Assembly (NCBI GenBank): GCA_008933825.1
Contig: WBUF01000004.1
Span: 43,852-107,851 of the forward strand
From: Rhodocyclaceae bacterium
Lineage (GTDB): Bacteria > Pseudomonadota > Gammaproteobacteria > Burkholderiales > Rhodocyclaceae
Length of the DNA stretch: 64,000 bases
Direction: 5' to 3'
The number at the start of each line of letters is the position of its first letter. The stretch's first letter is position 1. Under the pieces are notes generated by a model, which worked only from the letters and a program-made list of their open reading frames with translations, ran no database searches and was not told where the DNA came from. A program made the translations under genes and the position numbers. Of this stretch, positions 48,175 to 62,386 are shown one piece after another.

Positions 48175-49413
48175 TCAGCTGCGGTAGTCGGCGTTGATCT
48201 TCACGTAGTCGTAGGAAAAATCGCAGGTCCACACCGCGGCCTGCGCCGAACCGCGGGCGAGGTCGACGCGGACGGCGATCTCGGCCTGCTGCATGACGCG
48301 GGCGCCGTCCTCCTCGCGGTAGCTCGCGGCGCGGCCGCCCTGCTCCGACACCAGCACGTCGTCCAGCCACAGCCTGACGCGGTCGACATCGAGGTCATTG
48401 ACGCCGGCATTGCCGATGGCGGCAAGGATGCGGCCGAGGTTGGGGTCGGAGGCGAAGAAGGCGGTCTTCACCAGCGGCGAGTGGGCGATGGCGTAACCGA
48501 CCGCCTTGCATTCGGCGGCATCACGCCCGCCGCGCACCTCGATCGTGATGAACTTGGTGGCGCCCTCGCCGTCGCGCACGATGGCCTGGGCCAATTCCGC
48601 CGCAACGGCGGTAACAGCCTGCTTCAGCGCGGCATAGTCGGCGGAAGACTCGTCGTCGATCGGCGTGTTGCCGGCCTTGCCCGTGGCGATCAGCAGGAAG
48701 GAGTCGTTGGTCGAAGTGTCGCCGTCCACCGTGACGCAGTTGAAGGAGGCGTCTGCCGCCTCGCGAACCAGGCGGTCGAGCAGCGGCTGCGCCACTGCCG
48801 CATCGGTGGCGACGAAGCCGAGCATGGTCGCCATGTTGGGGCGGATCATGCCGGCGCCCTTGGCGATGCCGCTGACGGTGGCCGCCGTGCCGCCGAGACT
48901 GACTTTTCTCGACGCCGCCTTGGGGCAAGTGTCGGTGGTCATGATCGCCTCGGCGGCGGCGGCCCAGTTGTCCTCGCGCAGGTCGGCCGTGCATGCGGGC
49001 AGCCCCGCTTCGATGCGCTCGACCGGCAGCGGCTCCATGATGACGCCGGTGGAAAACGGCAGCACCTGCCAGGGGGCGCAGCCAAGCTGCTGCGCCGCGG
49101 CCTCGCAGCTGCGGCGCGCCGCCAGCAGGCCGGACTCGCCGGTGCCGGCGTTGGCAATGCCGGTGTTGACGAGCAGGGCGCGAATGCCGCCGGCCTTCGC
49201 TGCGGCGGCCAGGTGCTCGCGGCAGACGAGCACCGGCGCGGCGCAGAAGCGGTTCTGCGTAAACACCCCGGCGACGGCGGCGCCTGCTTCGAGGCGGACC
49301 AGCAGCAGGTCGCGGCGGCTGGCCTTGCGGATGCCGGCCTGGGCGATGCCGAGGCTGAGTCCGGCAACGGGCAACAGTTCGGCGGCAACGGGCGGCTTCA
49401 GATTGACCGGCAT
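48175..49413 (-). CDS. argJ: Bifunctional glutamate N-acetyltransferase/amino-acid acetyltransferase
   Basis: The product is 412 residues from ATG 49413 (ATG 49419 is also in frame but has a tight ribosome-site spacing). It has the self-cleavage motif [16 protein letters not shown], whose Thr becomes the beta-subunit nucleophile, and [17 protein letters not shown]. ArgJ transfers acetyl from N-acetylornithine to glutamate, recycling acetyl groups in arginine synthesis. It follows secA after 16 bases. An AAAGTCAG octamer is at 48899-48906. Confidence 0.96.
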   Translation of the reverse strand: MPVNLKPPVAAELLPVAGLSLGIAQAGIRKASRRDLLLVRLEAGAAVAGVFTQNRFCAAPVLVCREHLAAAAKAGGIRALLVNTGIANAGTGESGLLAARRSCEAAAQQLGCAPWQVLPFSTGVIMEPLPVERIEAGLPACTADLREDNWAAAAEAIMTTDTCPKAASRKVSLGGTAATVSGIAKGAGMIRPNMATMLGFVATDAAVAQPLLDRLVREAADASFNCVTVDGDTSTNDSFLLIATGKAGNTPIDDESSADYAALKQAVTAVAAELAQAIVRDGEGATKFITIEVRGGRDAAECKAVGYAIAHSPLVKTAFFASDPNLGRILAAIGNAGVNDLDVDRVRLWLDDVLVSEQGGRAASYREEDGARVMQQAEIAVRVDLARGSAQAAVWTCDFSYDYVKINADYRS

Positions 49414-49429
49414 CAGCATCGGCTCCGCA

Positions 49430-52144
<2,715 letters not shown>

Positions 52145-52230
52145 GCGGGAACGCGGCAGGCGTCTGGAAAAAACGCGAATTTTACCATGCCGCCCCGCCC
52201 GGGCGGCCCGGCAGGACTGCGCCGAAGGCC

Positions 52231-53175
52231 CTAGCGGCGCTTGCCGAGCGCGAGCTTTTGCTGCTGGGCGTTCTGCAGGAAGCGGTTAGGGTTCTGCGCC
52301 GCGCCCTTGTAGCGCACCTCGAAATGCAGGTGCGGGCCGGTCGAGCGGCCGGTGGAACCGACCGCGGCAATCTTCTGGCCGCGCTTGACCAGCGCACCCT
52401 GCTTGACGAGCAGTTTCGAGGCGTGAGCATAGCGCGTGATGAGGTCGTTGCCATGGTCGATCTCGACCATGTTGCCGTAGGCCGGATGGAACTCCGCGGT
52501 GACGACGATGCCGGCGGCGGCGGCGGCGATCGGCGTGCCGGCCTCGGCAATGAAGTCGATGCCTTCGTGCATGGCCTGCTCGCCGGTGAAGGGGTCGATG
52601 CGCCAGCCGAAGCCGGAGGCGTTCCATTGCGCCTCGACCGGCAGGGCCGTCGGAAGCTGGTTTTTCTTGACCCGCTCGTCCATCAGTTCGGATTCGATCA
52701 GGCCGAGGTAATCGCTTTTCGTCTCCAGGCGCTGCGAGAGCTGGTCGATCTGGCGTTGCAGGTCTTCGGCCGTCTGCGGCCGGGCCGGCACCAGCAGGGG
52801 GCCGCCCTGCCCCGCCGGTTGGGCCGGCTTGGCCTCGGGCGGCTTGATGCCGGACAACTGGGCGATGCGCTCGCCGAGGGTGTCCAGGCGCATCAGCTGG
52901 GCCTGCATCTGGCCGAGGCGAACCGCCATGGCATTCAGGTTCTCGCGCAGGAACTCCTGCGTCTTCTGGGTTTCCTGCTCCCGCACGCTCACCAGCAGGC
53001 TCTGCAGGAAGGGCAGGCGCACCTCCGCCGCATGTCGAACGGTGACGTAGGAAAACAGGGTGGAGACGGCCAGCACGGCCAGAACCAGGATAAACGCCGC
53101 CAGCCCGAGATGGCGGGCGGTGATCGTGATGGTCCTGGCGGTTGCCAGGCGGTCGGAGACGAGAATAATATGCAC
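52231..53175 (-). CDS. Membrane-anchored M23 (LytM) family peptidase
   Basis: The 314-residue product has a membrane segment at 22-45, a coiled-coil stretch (65-170), and a C-terminal M23 domain with HEGIDF (HxxxD zinc ligands) and [10 protein letters not shown] (HxH). Both zinc motifs are intact, so it may be an active endopeptidase or, like NlpD/EnvC, an amidase activator. It starts at GTG 53175 with GGAGAG upstream. It is head to head with the DUF721 gene with only 23 bases between start codons. Confidence 0.9.
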   Translation of the reverse strand: MHIILVSDRLATARTITITARHLGLAAFILVLAVLAVSTLFSYVTVRHAAEVRLPFLQSLLVSVREQETQKTQEFLRENLNAMAVRLGQMQAQLMRLDTLGERIAQLSGIKPPEAKPAQPAGQGGPLLVPARPQTAEDLQRQIDQLSQRLETKSDYLGLIESELMDERVKKNQLPTALPVEAQWNASGFGWRIDPFTGEQAMHEGIDFIAEAGTPIAAAAAGIVVTAEFHPAYGNMVEIDHGNDLITRYAHASKLLVKQGALVKRGQKIAAVGSTGRSTGPHLHFEVRYKGAAQNPNRFLQNAQQQKLALGKRR

Positions 53176-53198
53176 GCCGTCTCTCCTATCGATTACAC

Positions 53199-53636
53199 AT
53201 GGCAGCGCATTCTCTCGACGCTTACCTGAATTCCGCCGGCGGCCTGGCGCGGTTGTCAGCGCATGCCGGGCGATTGGTCAAATTGCAGCGCGTTTTCGAG
53301 AAAATCGCGCCTTCCTATCTGGCCGCGTCGAGCCGCGTGGCCAATTTCAAGCTGGGGAGGGTTGTCATCCACGCCGATTCCGGCACGGTCGCCGCAAAAC
53401 TGAGGCAGATGCTGCCAAGCCTGCTCGGCGAGTTCTCTTTAGAAGGGGCAGAGGTTACCGAAATACAGATCAAAGTGCAACCCATTCATGCTGCAATGCA
53501 GCAAAAACCGGGGGGCATGCCGCGCGCCTCCGTGAGCGCGCCGGCGAAGGCCGGACTGGAGCGGCTGGCGACGGATTTGCCGGAGGATTCGCCGCTGAAG
53601 GAGGCGCTCGGCCGCCTGGTCAGGAACAGCCGCTGA
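53199..53636 (+). CDS. DUF721/DciA-type protein
   Basis: The 145-residue product has a weak but recognisable DUF721 core: LQRVFEKIAPSYLAASSRVANFKLGRVVIHADSGTVA in pieces, followed by LRQMLPSLLGE. DciA proteins load or assist the replicative helicase DnaB in bacteria without DnaC. The position between lpxC and secA, divergent from an M23 gene, is where DUF721 genes are usually found in betaproteobacteria. The C-terminal 45 residues are low in conservation. Confidence 0.75.
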   Translation: MAAHSLDAYLNSAGGLARLSAHAGRLVKLQRVFEKIAPSYLAASSRVANFKLGRVVIHADSGTVAAKLRQMLPSLLGEFSLEGAEVTEIQIKVQPIHAAMQQKPGGMPRASVSAPAKAGLERLATDLPEDSPLKEALGRLVRNSR

Positions 53637-53642
53637 CGCTCG

Positions 53643-53825
53643 CTACAGCACGATTACCCTCTCGAGGAACATCAGCGCCAGGACGATCAGGGCAAACAGC
53701 CCGGCGTATTTGGCGACCTGCCAGGAAATCCGCAGGTAGCGCCGGTCGCGGGTGAGCAGGAAGGCGACGATGCCGGCACCGACGGTAATGGCGACCAGGA
53801 CGCCGGCAATCCGCAGCAAGAGCAT
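53643..53825 (-). CDS. Conserved two-helix membrane protein downstream of lpxC
   Basis: The 60-residue product has two hydrophobic helices (LRIAGVLVAITVGAGIVAFL and GLFALIVLALMFLERVIVL) joined by a basic loop, TRDRRYLRISWQ. The start ATG overlaps the lpxC stop, so it is coupled to lpxC. Small proteins of this type are common next to lpxC in related bacteria, as far as I recall. Function is unknown. It is convergent with the DUF721 gene. Confidence 0.75.
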   Translation of the reverse strand: MLLLRIAGVLVAITVGAGIVAFLLTRDRRYLRISWQVAKYAGLFALIVLALMFLERVIVL

Positions 53826-54742
53826 CAGGCGGGTTGCGCAAACAGCCTGGCCACCGAGGCGGGCGCGTCCTCTATGCGATCGAAGCTGGCCATCTCCCAG
53901 GCCGTCCGGTCGGCCAGCAGGGCGCGCAACAGCCGGTTGTTGAGGGCGTGGCCGGACTTGTGGGCGGAAAAGGCGCCGAGGAGGGGATGGCCGAGGAGAT
54001 AGAGGTCGCCCACCGCGTCGAGCACCTTGTGCTTGACGAACTCGTCGCCGTAGCGCAGGCCGTCGGCGTTGAGCACGCGATACTCGTCCATCACGATGGC
54101 ATTCTCCATGCTGCCGCCCAGGGCCAGGCCCTGCGAGCGCATGGCCTCGACGTCCTGCATGAAGCCGAAGGTGCGCGCGCGGGCCACCTCGCGCACATAG
54201 GAATGCTCGGCGAAATCCACCGTGACGCTCGGCTTCGACTTGTCGAACACGGGGTGGCTGAAGACGATGGAGAAACTCAGCCGAAAGCCGTCGTAGGGCG
54301 CGAGCTCCGCCCACTTGTCGCCTTCCTCGACGCGCACCGCGCGCTTGACCCGGATGAATTTCTTGGCCGCCTTCTGCTCCTCGATGCCGGCCGACTGGAT
54401 GAGGAAGACGAAGGGCGCGGCGCTGCCGTCCATGATCGGTATCTCGGCGGCATCGACATCCACCCAGGCATTGTCTATCCCCAGGCCCGAGAGCGCCGAC
54501 ATGAGGTGTTCCACCGTGGCAACCTTGGCACCGTCCTTCTCCAGGCAGGAGGCCAGCCGCGTGTCCCCGACGGCGAAGGGGTCGGCGCGCAGCTCTGCCG
54601 GCGGATCGAGGTCCACACGGCGGAAGACGATGCCGGTGTCGGGCGCCGCCGGACGCAAGGTCATGGTGACCTTGACCCCGGAATGGAGCCCGACGCCGGT
54701 GGCGCGGATCAGCGATTTCAGCGTGCGCTGCTGCAGCATCAT
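53825..54742 (-). CDS. lpxC: UDP-3-O-acyl-N-acetylglucosamine deacetylase
   Basis: The 305-residue product has the LpxC zinc and catalytic motifs: [40 protein letters not shown] and [13 protein letters not shown]. It performs the committed step of lipid A synthesis. It starts at ATG 54742 (ATG 54739 also possible), 85 bases after the ftsZ stop, its standard place at the end of the dcw cluster. Confidence 0.97.
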   Translation of the reverse strand: MMLQQRTLKSLIRATGVGLHSGVKVTMTLRPAAPDTGIVFRRVDLDPPAELRADPFAVGDTRLASCLEKDGAKVATVEHLMSALSGLGIDNAWVDVDAAEIPIMDGSAAPFVFLIQSAGIEEQKAAKKFIRVKRAVRVEEGDKWAELAPYDGFRLSFSIVFSHPVFDKSKPSVTVDFAEHSYVREVARARTFGFMQDVEAMRSQGLALGGSMENAIVMDEYRVLNADGLRYGDEFVKHKVLDAVGDLYLLGHPLLGAFSAHKSGHALNNRLLRALLADRTAWEMASFDRIEDAPASVARLFAQPA

Positions 54743-54827
54743 GACGGCGCTATGACAAAGAGGCGAAGTTTACCATAGCGCGCCGGCCCGCCGCCGCGCC
54801 TGCGCTGTCGCTCCGATCCGCCGCGCA

Positions 54828-55985
54828 TCAGTCGGCCTGCTTCCTGAGGAAGGCGGGAATGTCGTACTTGTCCACCCCGCTCGCCGCCATCGCTTCCACC
54901 GTGGCGCTGCGGCGGCCGCTGCGCATCACCGCCGGCACCTCCAGCTCGACGTAATTGATGGTCTCGACGATCGGCGCATTGTCCGTACCGGTCTTCTGCG
55001 CCACCACTTCCATGCGCGGGCGGAACTGCTGCGCCGCGCTCGCCGCGCCCAGGCCGGTGGCCACCACCGTGACGCGCAGGTTGTCTTCCATGACGTCGTC
55101 GAACACCGTGCCGAAGATGATGTGGGCGTCCTCGGCGGCGTAGGCGCGGATGGTGTTCATCACCTCGCGCACTTCCTTCATGCCGAGCGCGCTGTTGGCG
55201 GAGATGTTCACCAGCACGCCGCGCGCGCCGGAGAGCTCGATGCCCTCGAGCAGCGGGCTGGCGACCGCCTGCTCGGCGGCGAGCCGCGCGCGGTCCAGGC
55301 CGGAAGCCATCGCCGAACCCATCATGGCCTTGCCCATCTCGCCCATCACGGTGCGCACGTCCTCGAAGTCGACGTTCACCAGCCCCGGCACGTTGATGAT
55401 CTCGGCAATGCCGCCCACCGCGTTCCTCAGCACGTTGTCGGCCGTTTTGAAGGCATCGATCATGCTGATGTCCTCGCCAAGCACCTCGGTCAGCCGCTCG
55501 TTGAGGATGACGATGAGGGAATCGACATGGCGCGACAGCTCGGCCAGGCCCTCCTCGGCCACCTTCATGCGCTTGGCGTTCTCGAACTCGAAGGGCTTGG
55601 TCACCACCGCCACGGTGAGGATGCCCAGGTCGCGCGCCACTTCGGCGACGATCGGCGCAGCACCCGTGCCGGTGCCGCCGCCCATGCCGGCGGTGATGAA
55701 GGCCATGTGCGCGCCCTGCAGGGCCTCGGCGATGCGCTCGCGCTCGGCGTCGGCCAGGGCGCGCGCCTTCTCGGGCTTGCCGCCGGCGCCAAGCCCCGGG
55801 CCGAACTGCAGCTTCGTATGCGCCGGGCTGCGATCGAGCGCCTGGGCGTCGGTGTTGGCGCAGATGAACTCCACGCCCTGCACGCCCTCGCGGATCATGT
55901 GGTCGACGGCGTTGCCGCCGGCGCCCCCGACGCCCACCACCTTGATGACCGTGCCGTTGGGTTCCTTGTCGATGATTTCAAACAT
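54828..55985 (-). CDS. ftsZ: Cell division protein FtsZ
   Basis: The 385-residue product has the tubulin signature GMGGGTGTGAAP, VVGVGGAGGNAVDHM at the N terminus, NADFADVRTVM-like NVDFEDVRTVMGEMG, and the C-terminal peptide KYDIPAFLRKQAD that binds FtsA and ZipA-type partners. It polymerises into the Z ring. AGGAGG precedes ATG 55985. It follows ftsA after 38 bases. Confidence 0.98.
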   Translation of the reverse strand: MFEIIDKEPNGTVIKVVGVGGAGGNAVDHMIREGVQGVEFICANTDAQALDRSPAHTKLQFGPGLGAGGKPEKARALADAERERIAEALQGAHMAFITAGMGGGTGTGAAPIVAEVARDLGILTVAVVTKPFEFENAKRMKVAEEGLAELSRHVDSLIVILNERLTEVLGEDISMIDAFKTADNVLRNAVGGIAEIINVPGLVNVDFEDVRTVMGEMGKAMMGSAMASGLDRARLAAEQAVASPLLEGIELSGARGVLVNISANSALGMKEVREVMNTIRAYAAEDAHIIFGTVFDDVMEDNLRVTVVATGLGAASAAQQFRPRMEVVAQKTGTDNAPIVETINYVELEVPAVMRSGRRSATVEAMAASGVDKYDIPAFLRKQAD

Positions 55986-56023
55986 GCTCGCCTCCTTGTA
56001 AATAAACGACAACAAAAACAACC

Positions 56024-57256
56024 TTAAAAATTCTTCTCGAACCACGACTTCATGCTGCCCAGCACCTGCCTGAAGGTGCGCGTGCGATGCGCCTGGATGC
56101 CGCGCTTCTTCTGCGCCATGCCCTCCATCAGCAGGCCCATGGCAGTGGCGTAGCGCGGATGCTGCACCACCTCGGCCAGGCTGCCCGAGTACCTCGGCAT
56201 GCCCAGCCGCACCGGCATGTGGAAGATGTCCTCGCCCAACTCGACCATGCCGAGCATCACCGAGCTGCCGCCGGAGAGCACGATGCCCGAGGAGAGCAGC
56301 TCCTGAAAGCCGCTGCGGCGCAGCTCGGCCCGGATCAGCTCGTAGAGTTCGGTGACGCGCGGCTCGATGACGTCGGCCAGCGCCAGCTTCGAGAGGCGGC
56401 GCGGAGGCCGCTCGCCGATGCCGGGCACCTCGAACTTTTCGTCGTCGTCGGCCAGCTGGTGCGTGGCAACGCCGTACTGCTGCTTGATTTCCTCCGCCTC
56501 GCCGGTCGGCGTGCGCAGGGCGTGGGCGATGTCGTTGGTGATCTGGTCGCCGGCGATCGGAATCACCGCCGTGTGGCGGATGGCGCCCTGCGTGAAGATC
56601 GCGATGTCGGTGGTGCCCCCGCCGATGTCCACCAGGCAGACGCCGAGTTCCTTCTCGTCCTCGGTCAGCACGGCGATGCTGGAGGCGAGCGGCTGCAGCA
56701 CCAGGTCGACCACCTCGAGCCCGCAGCGGCGCACGCACTTGACGATGTTCTGCGCCGCCGACACTGCCCCGGTGACGATGTGCGTCTTCACTTCCAGCCG
56801 CACGCCGCTCATGCCGATCGGCTCGCGCACGCCGTCCTGGCCGTCGACGATGAATTCCTGCGTCAGGATGTGCAGGATCTGCTGGTCGGAGGGAATCGGC
56901 ATGGCGCGCGCCGTCTCGATGACGCGCTCGACGTCCATCGGCGAGACGTCCTTGTCCTTGATCGCCACCATGCCGTTGGAGTTGAAGCTGCGGATGTGGC
57001 TGCCGGCGATGCCGGTGTAGACCTCCTTCACCTTGCAGTCGGCCATCAGCTCGGCTTCCTGGATGACGCGCGAGATGGCGCTCACCGTCGCCTCGATGTT
57101 CACCACCACGCCTTTTTTCAGGCCGCGCGATTCCTGGTGGCTGCCCAGCCCGAGGATGTCCATCCGCCCCTCCGGCGTGAGCTCGGCGACGACGGCGACG
57201 ATCTTCGAGGTGCCGATGTCGAGGCCGACGATGAGATTTTTCACTTCCCTGGTCAT
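56024..57256 (-). CDS. ftsA: Cell division protein FtsA
   Basis: The 410-residue product is an actin-like ATPase with NLIVGLDIGTSKIVAVVAEL, the SHI-containing 1C region, CLVDIGGGTTDIAIF and GIVLSGGSSVM, and an amphipathic C-terminal end (MKSWFEKNF) for membrane binding. It tethers FtsZ to the membrane and recruits the divisome. Its ATG overlaps the ftsQ stop (ATGA). Confidence 0.98.
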   Translation of the reverse strand: MTREVKNLIVGLDIGTSKIVAVVAELTPEGRMDILGLGSHQESRGLKKGVVVNIEATVSAISRVIQEAELMADCKVKEVYTGIAGSHIRSFNSNGMVAIKDKDVSPMDVERVIETARAMPIPSDQQILHILTQEFIVDGQDGVREPIGMSGVRLEVKTHIVTGAVSAAQNIVKCVRRCGLEVVDLVLQPLASSIAVLTEDEKELGVCLVDIGGGTTDIAIFTQGAIRHTAVIPIAGDQITNDIAHALRTPTGEAEEIKQQYGVATHQLADDDEKFEVPGIGERPPRRLSKLALADVIEPRVTELYELIRAELRRSGFQELLSSGIVLSGGSSVMLGMVELGEDIFHMPVRLGMPRYSGSLAEVVQHPRYATAMGLLMEGMAQKKRGIQAHRTRTFRQVLGSMKSWFEKNF

Positions 57257-58032
57257 TGCTTCCCCGCTCCTGCCCGTGCCACCCGCATGGCAAAGCCGTT
57301 CGGGTAGCGCAAATCGATGACGTCGGCCCGCGCCTGCAGGCGCTCCGTCGCCTGGCGATGGGCCTCCGTAAAGCGCTGCAGCCGTTCGTTGATGCGCGAC
57401 CTGGACTGGTCGCGCCCCAGCTCCAGCAGCAGGCCGTCGTCCAGCTTCACCTGCCAGGCCTGGCGCGGGCTGAGCGACAGGCTTTGCGGCTGCCGGCCGA
57501 GCGGCTCGAGCAGCGGCCGCAGCTCGCGGTAGCGCGCCAGCAGCTGCGGCGCCGTGCCCTCGGGCCCGACGAACAGCGGCAGCCGCTCGCCGCCGGCTGC
57601 GGCAAACACCTCGCCCTCGCTATTTACCAGCCGCGCCTCGGCGCCCTCGGCCTGCTTCCAGCGCGCCGCGGCGACATGCTCTTCGATGGCCAGGTCGAGG
57701 CCGCCAGGCCAGCGCCGCCGCACTTGCGCCTTGCGCACCCAGGGCAGCTTCTCGAAGGCGGCGCGCACCGCGTCGAGATTCACGGTGAAGAAGTTGCCTG
57801 CCACTGCGGTTCGCGCGGCATACTCGACCTGCGTCGGCGTCACCTCCCGCAGCGGGCTGACGACGACGAGTTCGCGCAGCGGGAAGAACGGCAGGCGCGC
57901 GATGGCCAGCATGGCGGCATAGCCCAGCCCCAGCGCGGCAGCGAAGAACAGCAGGTCGGCGATCAGGTTCATCAGCGGCGGCCTGTCCCAGAGTCCGGCG
58001 TTGTCATTCGGTTTTCTCCTTGCCTTAGCCAA
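57253..58032 (-). CDS. ftsQ: Cell division protein FtsQ (start uncertain)
   Basis: The product has one membrane helix, a POTRA domain ([42 protein letters not shown]) and the FtsQ beta domain ([12 protein letters not shown]). The start is a problem. The frame reaches back to TTG 58032 inside ddl, with no good ribosome site. An ATG with AAGGAG eight bases upstream (57999-57997 region) is one base out of frame and reads only 11 codons before a TGA that overlaps an in-frame ATG. One extra A there would give M-N-N-A-G-L-W-D, the expected N terminus. I annotate the TTG provisionally. Confidence 0.88.
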   Translation of the reverse strand: MAKARRKPNDNAGLWDRPPLMNLIADLLFFAAALGLGYAAMLAIARLPFFPLRELVVVSPLREVTPTQVEYAARTAVAGNFFTVNLDAVRAAFEKLPWVRKAQVRRRWPGGLDLAIEEHVAAARWKQAEGAEARLVNSEGEVFAAAGGERLPLFVGPEGTAPQLLARYRELRPLLEPLGRQPQSLSLSPRQAWQVKLDDGLLLELGRDQSRSRINERLQRFTEAHRQATERLQARADVIDLRYPNGFAMRVARAGAGKQ

Positions 58033-58939
58033 GCGCCGCCTGCTCCAGAATCTTCAGGCAAAGCGCCTCGAAGCCGATGCCGACGGCGCGCGCCGCCATC
58101 GGCACCAGCGAATGCCCGGTCATGCCGGGCGAAGTGTTCATCTCCAGCAGCCAGGGCTTGCCCGCGGCGTCCAGGATCAGGTCGGCGCGCCCCCAGCCGC
58201 GGCAGTCGAGCAGCTGCGCCGCCTCCATCACCAGGTCCTGGATCGTCTCCTCGGCCGAATCCGGCAGGCCGCTCGGGCAGAAATACTGCGTCTCGTCGCT
58301 GAAATACTTGTTCTGCCAGTCGTAGTTGCCGCCCGGCGCGACGATGCGCACCAGCGGCAGGGCCTGGCGGCCGAGGAAGGCGGCGGTCAATTCCTCGCCT
58401 GCGATGAACTGCTCGGCAATCACCAGCGGGTCGTGCCGCACCGCCGCTTCATAAGCCGCGCGCAGGTCCGCCGCGCGCGTCACCTTGCTGGCGCCGACGC
58501 TGGAGCCCTCGCGCGCCGGCTTGACGAAGAGCGGCAGGCCGAGTTCGGCCGCCACGGCGTCCCAGTCGGTGTCCGCCCTGAGGACGTGCCAGGCCGGCGT
58601 CGGCAGGCGCTCGGCATGCCAGACCATCTTGGTGCGCCATTTGTCCATGGCCAGCGCCGAGGCCATCACGCCGCTGCCGGTGTAGGGAATGCCCATCAGC
58701 TCCAGCGCGCCCTGCACCGTGCCGTCCTCGCCGCCGCGCCCGTGCAGTGCGATGAAGGCGCGCCGGAAGCCCGCGCCCTTCAGTTCCCACAGGGGCCGCT
58801 CGGCCGGATCGAAGGCATGCGCATCGACCCCGCTCTTCTGCAGCGCGGCCAGCACTGCGCTGCCCGACATCAGCGAAATCTCACGCTCGGCGGAAGAGCC
58901 GCCCAGCAGCACTGCCACTTTCCCGAACTCCCCGCTCAC
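58025..58939 (-). CDS. ddl: D-alanine--D-alanine ligase
   Basis: The 304-residue product is an ATP-grasp ligase with [53 protein letters not shown] and [16 protein letters not shown]. It makes the D-Ala-D-Ala dipeptide for peptidoglycan. It starts at GTG 58939, overlapping the murB stop as GTGA; it ends inside the ftsQ start region. Confidence 0.97.
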   Translation of the reverse strand: MSGEFGKVAVLLGGSSAEREISLMSGSAVLAALQKSGVDAHAFDPAERPLWELKGAGFRRAFIALHGRGGEDGTVQGALELMGIPYTGSGVMASALAMDKWRTKMVWHAERLPTPAWHVLRADTDWDAVAAELGLPLFVKPAREGSSVGASKVTRAADLRAAYEAAVRHDPLVIAEQFIAGEELTAAFLGRQALPLVRIVAPGGNYDWQNKYFSDETQYFCPSGLPDSAEETIQDLVMEAAQLLDCRGWGRADLILDAAGKPWLLEMNTSPGMTGHSLVPMAARAVGIGFEALCLKILEQAALG

Positions 58940-59836
58940 GGTCTGCCTCCCACGATCCGCACTTCCCGATGCAACTCCACGCCAAAACGCTCGCGCACCG
59001 TCGCCTGCACCTTTTCGATCAGCGCCTCGATGTCCGCCGCCGTCGCCCGCCGCTCGGGGTTTACGATGAAATTGGCGTGCTTCTCCGACACGCGCGCGCC
59101 GCCGATTTGCAGGCCCTTCAGGCCGGCCGACTCGATCAGCCGCGCCGCATGGTCGCCGGGCGGATTGCGGAACACCGAGCCGGCATTCGGCAGCGCCAGC
59201 GGCTGGCTGGCGATGCGCCGCTCCAGCAGCTCGCGGATGCGCGCGCGCGAGGCCGCACCATCGCCCGGCGAAAGTCGGAACCAGGCGGCGACGAACACCT
59301 CGTCGCTCGACGCGCGCAGGCCGACGTGGCGGTAACTGATCTCGAAATCCCCGGCGCGGCGCTCGTGAAGATGGCCGCGGCGGTCGAGCGTCAGCACGCG
59401 CTCGACGATGCCCCAGGTCTCGCCGCCGTGGCAGCCGGCGTTCATCGCCAGCGCGCCGCCCACCGTGCCCGGAATGCCGGCGAGGAACTCGGCTCCGGCC
59501 AGTTCGAGCCCGGCGGCAAAGCGCGCCACCTTCGGGCTGGCGACGCCGGCCTCGGCGTAAACGAGGCCGTCGGCAAAAGTCAGCCTCCGCAGCACGGCGT
59601 GGAGGAACACCGCGGTGCCGTCGAAGCCGCCGTCGCGCACCAGCAGGTTGCTGCCCAGTCCGACGAGGAGCAGCGGCTCGTCGATGCGCGTGGCGCGCAG
59701 GAAGGCGGCCAGGTCGTCGAGGTCGGCCGGGACATAGGCGCGCGCTGCCGCGCCCCCGGCGCACCAGGTGACGTGGCGCGCCATCGGCTCGTTGAACCGC
59801 AGTTCGCCGCGCAGGCCGCCCTCCAGTCGCCTCAGT

Positions 59837-59850
<14 letters not shown>
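58936..59850 (-). CDS. murB: UDP-N-acetylenolpyruvoylglucosamine reductase
   Basis: The 304-residue product is a type I-sized MurB with the FAD-binding [39 protein letters not shown] in pieces, [10 protein letters not shown] and [20 protein letters not shown]. It reduces UDP-GlcNAc-enolpyruvate to UDP-MurNAc with NADPH. ATG 59850 overlaps the end of murC. An AAAGTCAG octamer is at 59576-59583. Confidence 0.96.
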
Positions 59851-61224
<1,374 letters not shown>

Positions 61225-61228
<4 letters not shown>

Positions 61229-62286
61229 TTGGCCACCTCCATGCAGATTTCCGCAACGGCGCGGGTCGCTTCGGGCTTGGCCAGCGTGCGCGCCCTGTCG
61301 GCCATCGCCGCCAGTTTCTCCCGCGTCAGCTCGCGCAGCAGGCCGGCGAGCCTTTCCGGCGTCAATTCGGATTGCGGCAGCAGGATCGCCGCGCCGGCTT
61401 CGGACAGGAAGCGCGCGTTGCCGGTCTGGTGGTCGTCCACCGCATGCGGGAAGGGCACCAGCACGCTCGCCACGCCGGCCGCCGCCAGTTCGGCGACGGT
61501 GAGCGCGCCGGCGCGGCAGATCACCAGGTCAGCCTGCGCATAGCGCGCCGCCATGTCGTCGATGAAGGGCAGCAGCTCCGCCTCCACCCCGGCCACGGCA
61601 TAGGCGGCGCGCAGGGCGTCGATCTGCTTCGCGCCGGACTGGTGCGTCACGCGCGGCCGCTGATCCGCGGGCATCAAAGTCAGTCCCCGCGGCACGGCGT
61701 CGTTGAGCGCCTGGGCGCCGAGGCTGCCGCCCACGACCAGCACGTCGAGCCGTCCGCTGCGACCGGCATAGCGCTGCGAGGGCCCCGGCAGGGCGGCGAT
61801 CTCGGCGCGCACCGGATTGCCGGTCCATTCCCCCTTGCCCAGCACGTTCGGAAAGCCCGTGAGAACGCGGTCGGCCACGCCGGCCAGCACGCGATTGGCC
61901 AGCCCCGCCACGGAGTTCTGCTCATGCACCACCAGCGGCCGGCCGGTCAGCGCCGCCATCATGCCGCCGGGGAAGGTGACGTAGCCGCCCATGCCGAGCA
62001 CCACGTTGGGCTTGATGCGGGAAAGCGCAGCGAGCGCCTGGCCGAAGGCGCGCAACAGATTCAGCGGCAGCAGCAGCGCGCGCAGCAGGCCCTTGCCGCG
62101 CAGGGCGGCGAAGCGCAGCCAGGCCATTTCGTAGCCGCGCGTCGGCACCAGCCTGGCCTCCATGCCCTCCGGGTTGCCCATCCACACCACGCGCCAGCCG
62201 TGCTCGTGCAAATGGTCGGCCACCGCCAGGCCGGGAAACACGTGTCCGCCCGTTCCGCCCGCCATGATGAGGATGGTTCGATTCAT
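61225..62286 (-). CDS. murG: Undecaprenyldiphospho-muramoylpentapeptide beta-N-acetylglucosaminyltransferase
   Basis: The 353-residue product has [62 protein letters not shown] and [16 protein letters not shown], a complete MurG. It forms lipid II at the inner face of the membrane. It starts at ATG 62286, three bases from the gene-less CACCAAG-type element that separates it from ftsW. An AAAGTCAG octamer is at 61676-61683. Confidence 0.98.
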
Positions 62287-62288
62287 TC

Positions 62289-62379
62289 TTCACCACCAAG
62301 GCACCAAGAGCACAAAGGAGCACCAAGAAACCAAGCTTGTCTTGGTGTTTCTTGGTGTCCTTGGTGTCTTGGTGGTAAA
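62289..62379. mobile_element. Gene-less CACCAAG-type element D (MITE-like)
   Basis: Two inverted arms of about 39-46 bases made of CACCAAG units (TTCACCACCAAGGCACCAAG on the left, the complement ending GGTGGTAAA on the right) meet with almost no centre, so the whole 91-base segment can fold into one long hairpin. The arms resemble those of GxxExxY element A. It fills the gap between ftsW and murG within the dcw cluster. Confidence 0.8.
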
Positions 62380-62386
62380 TGCCTTT

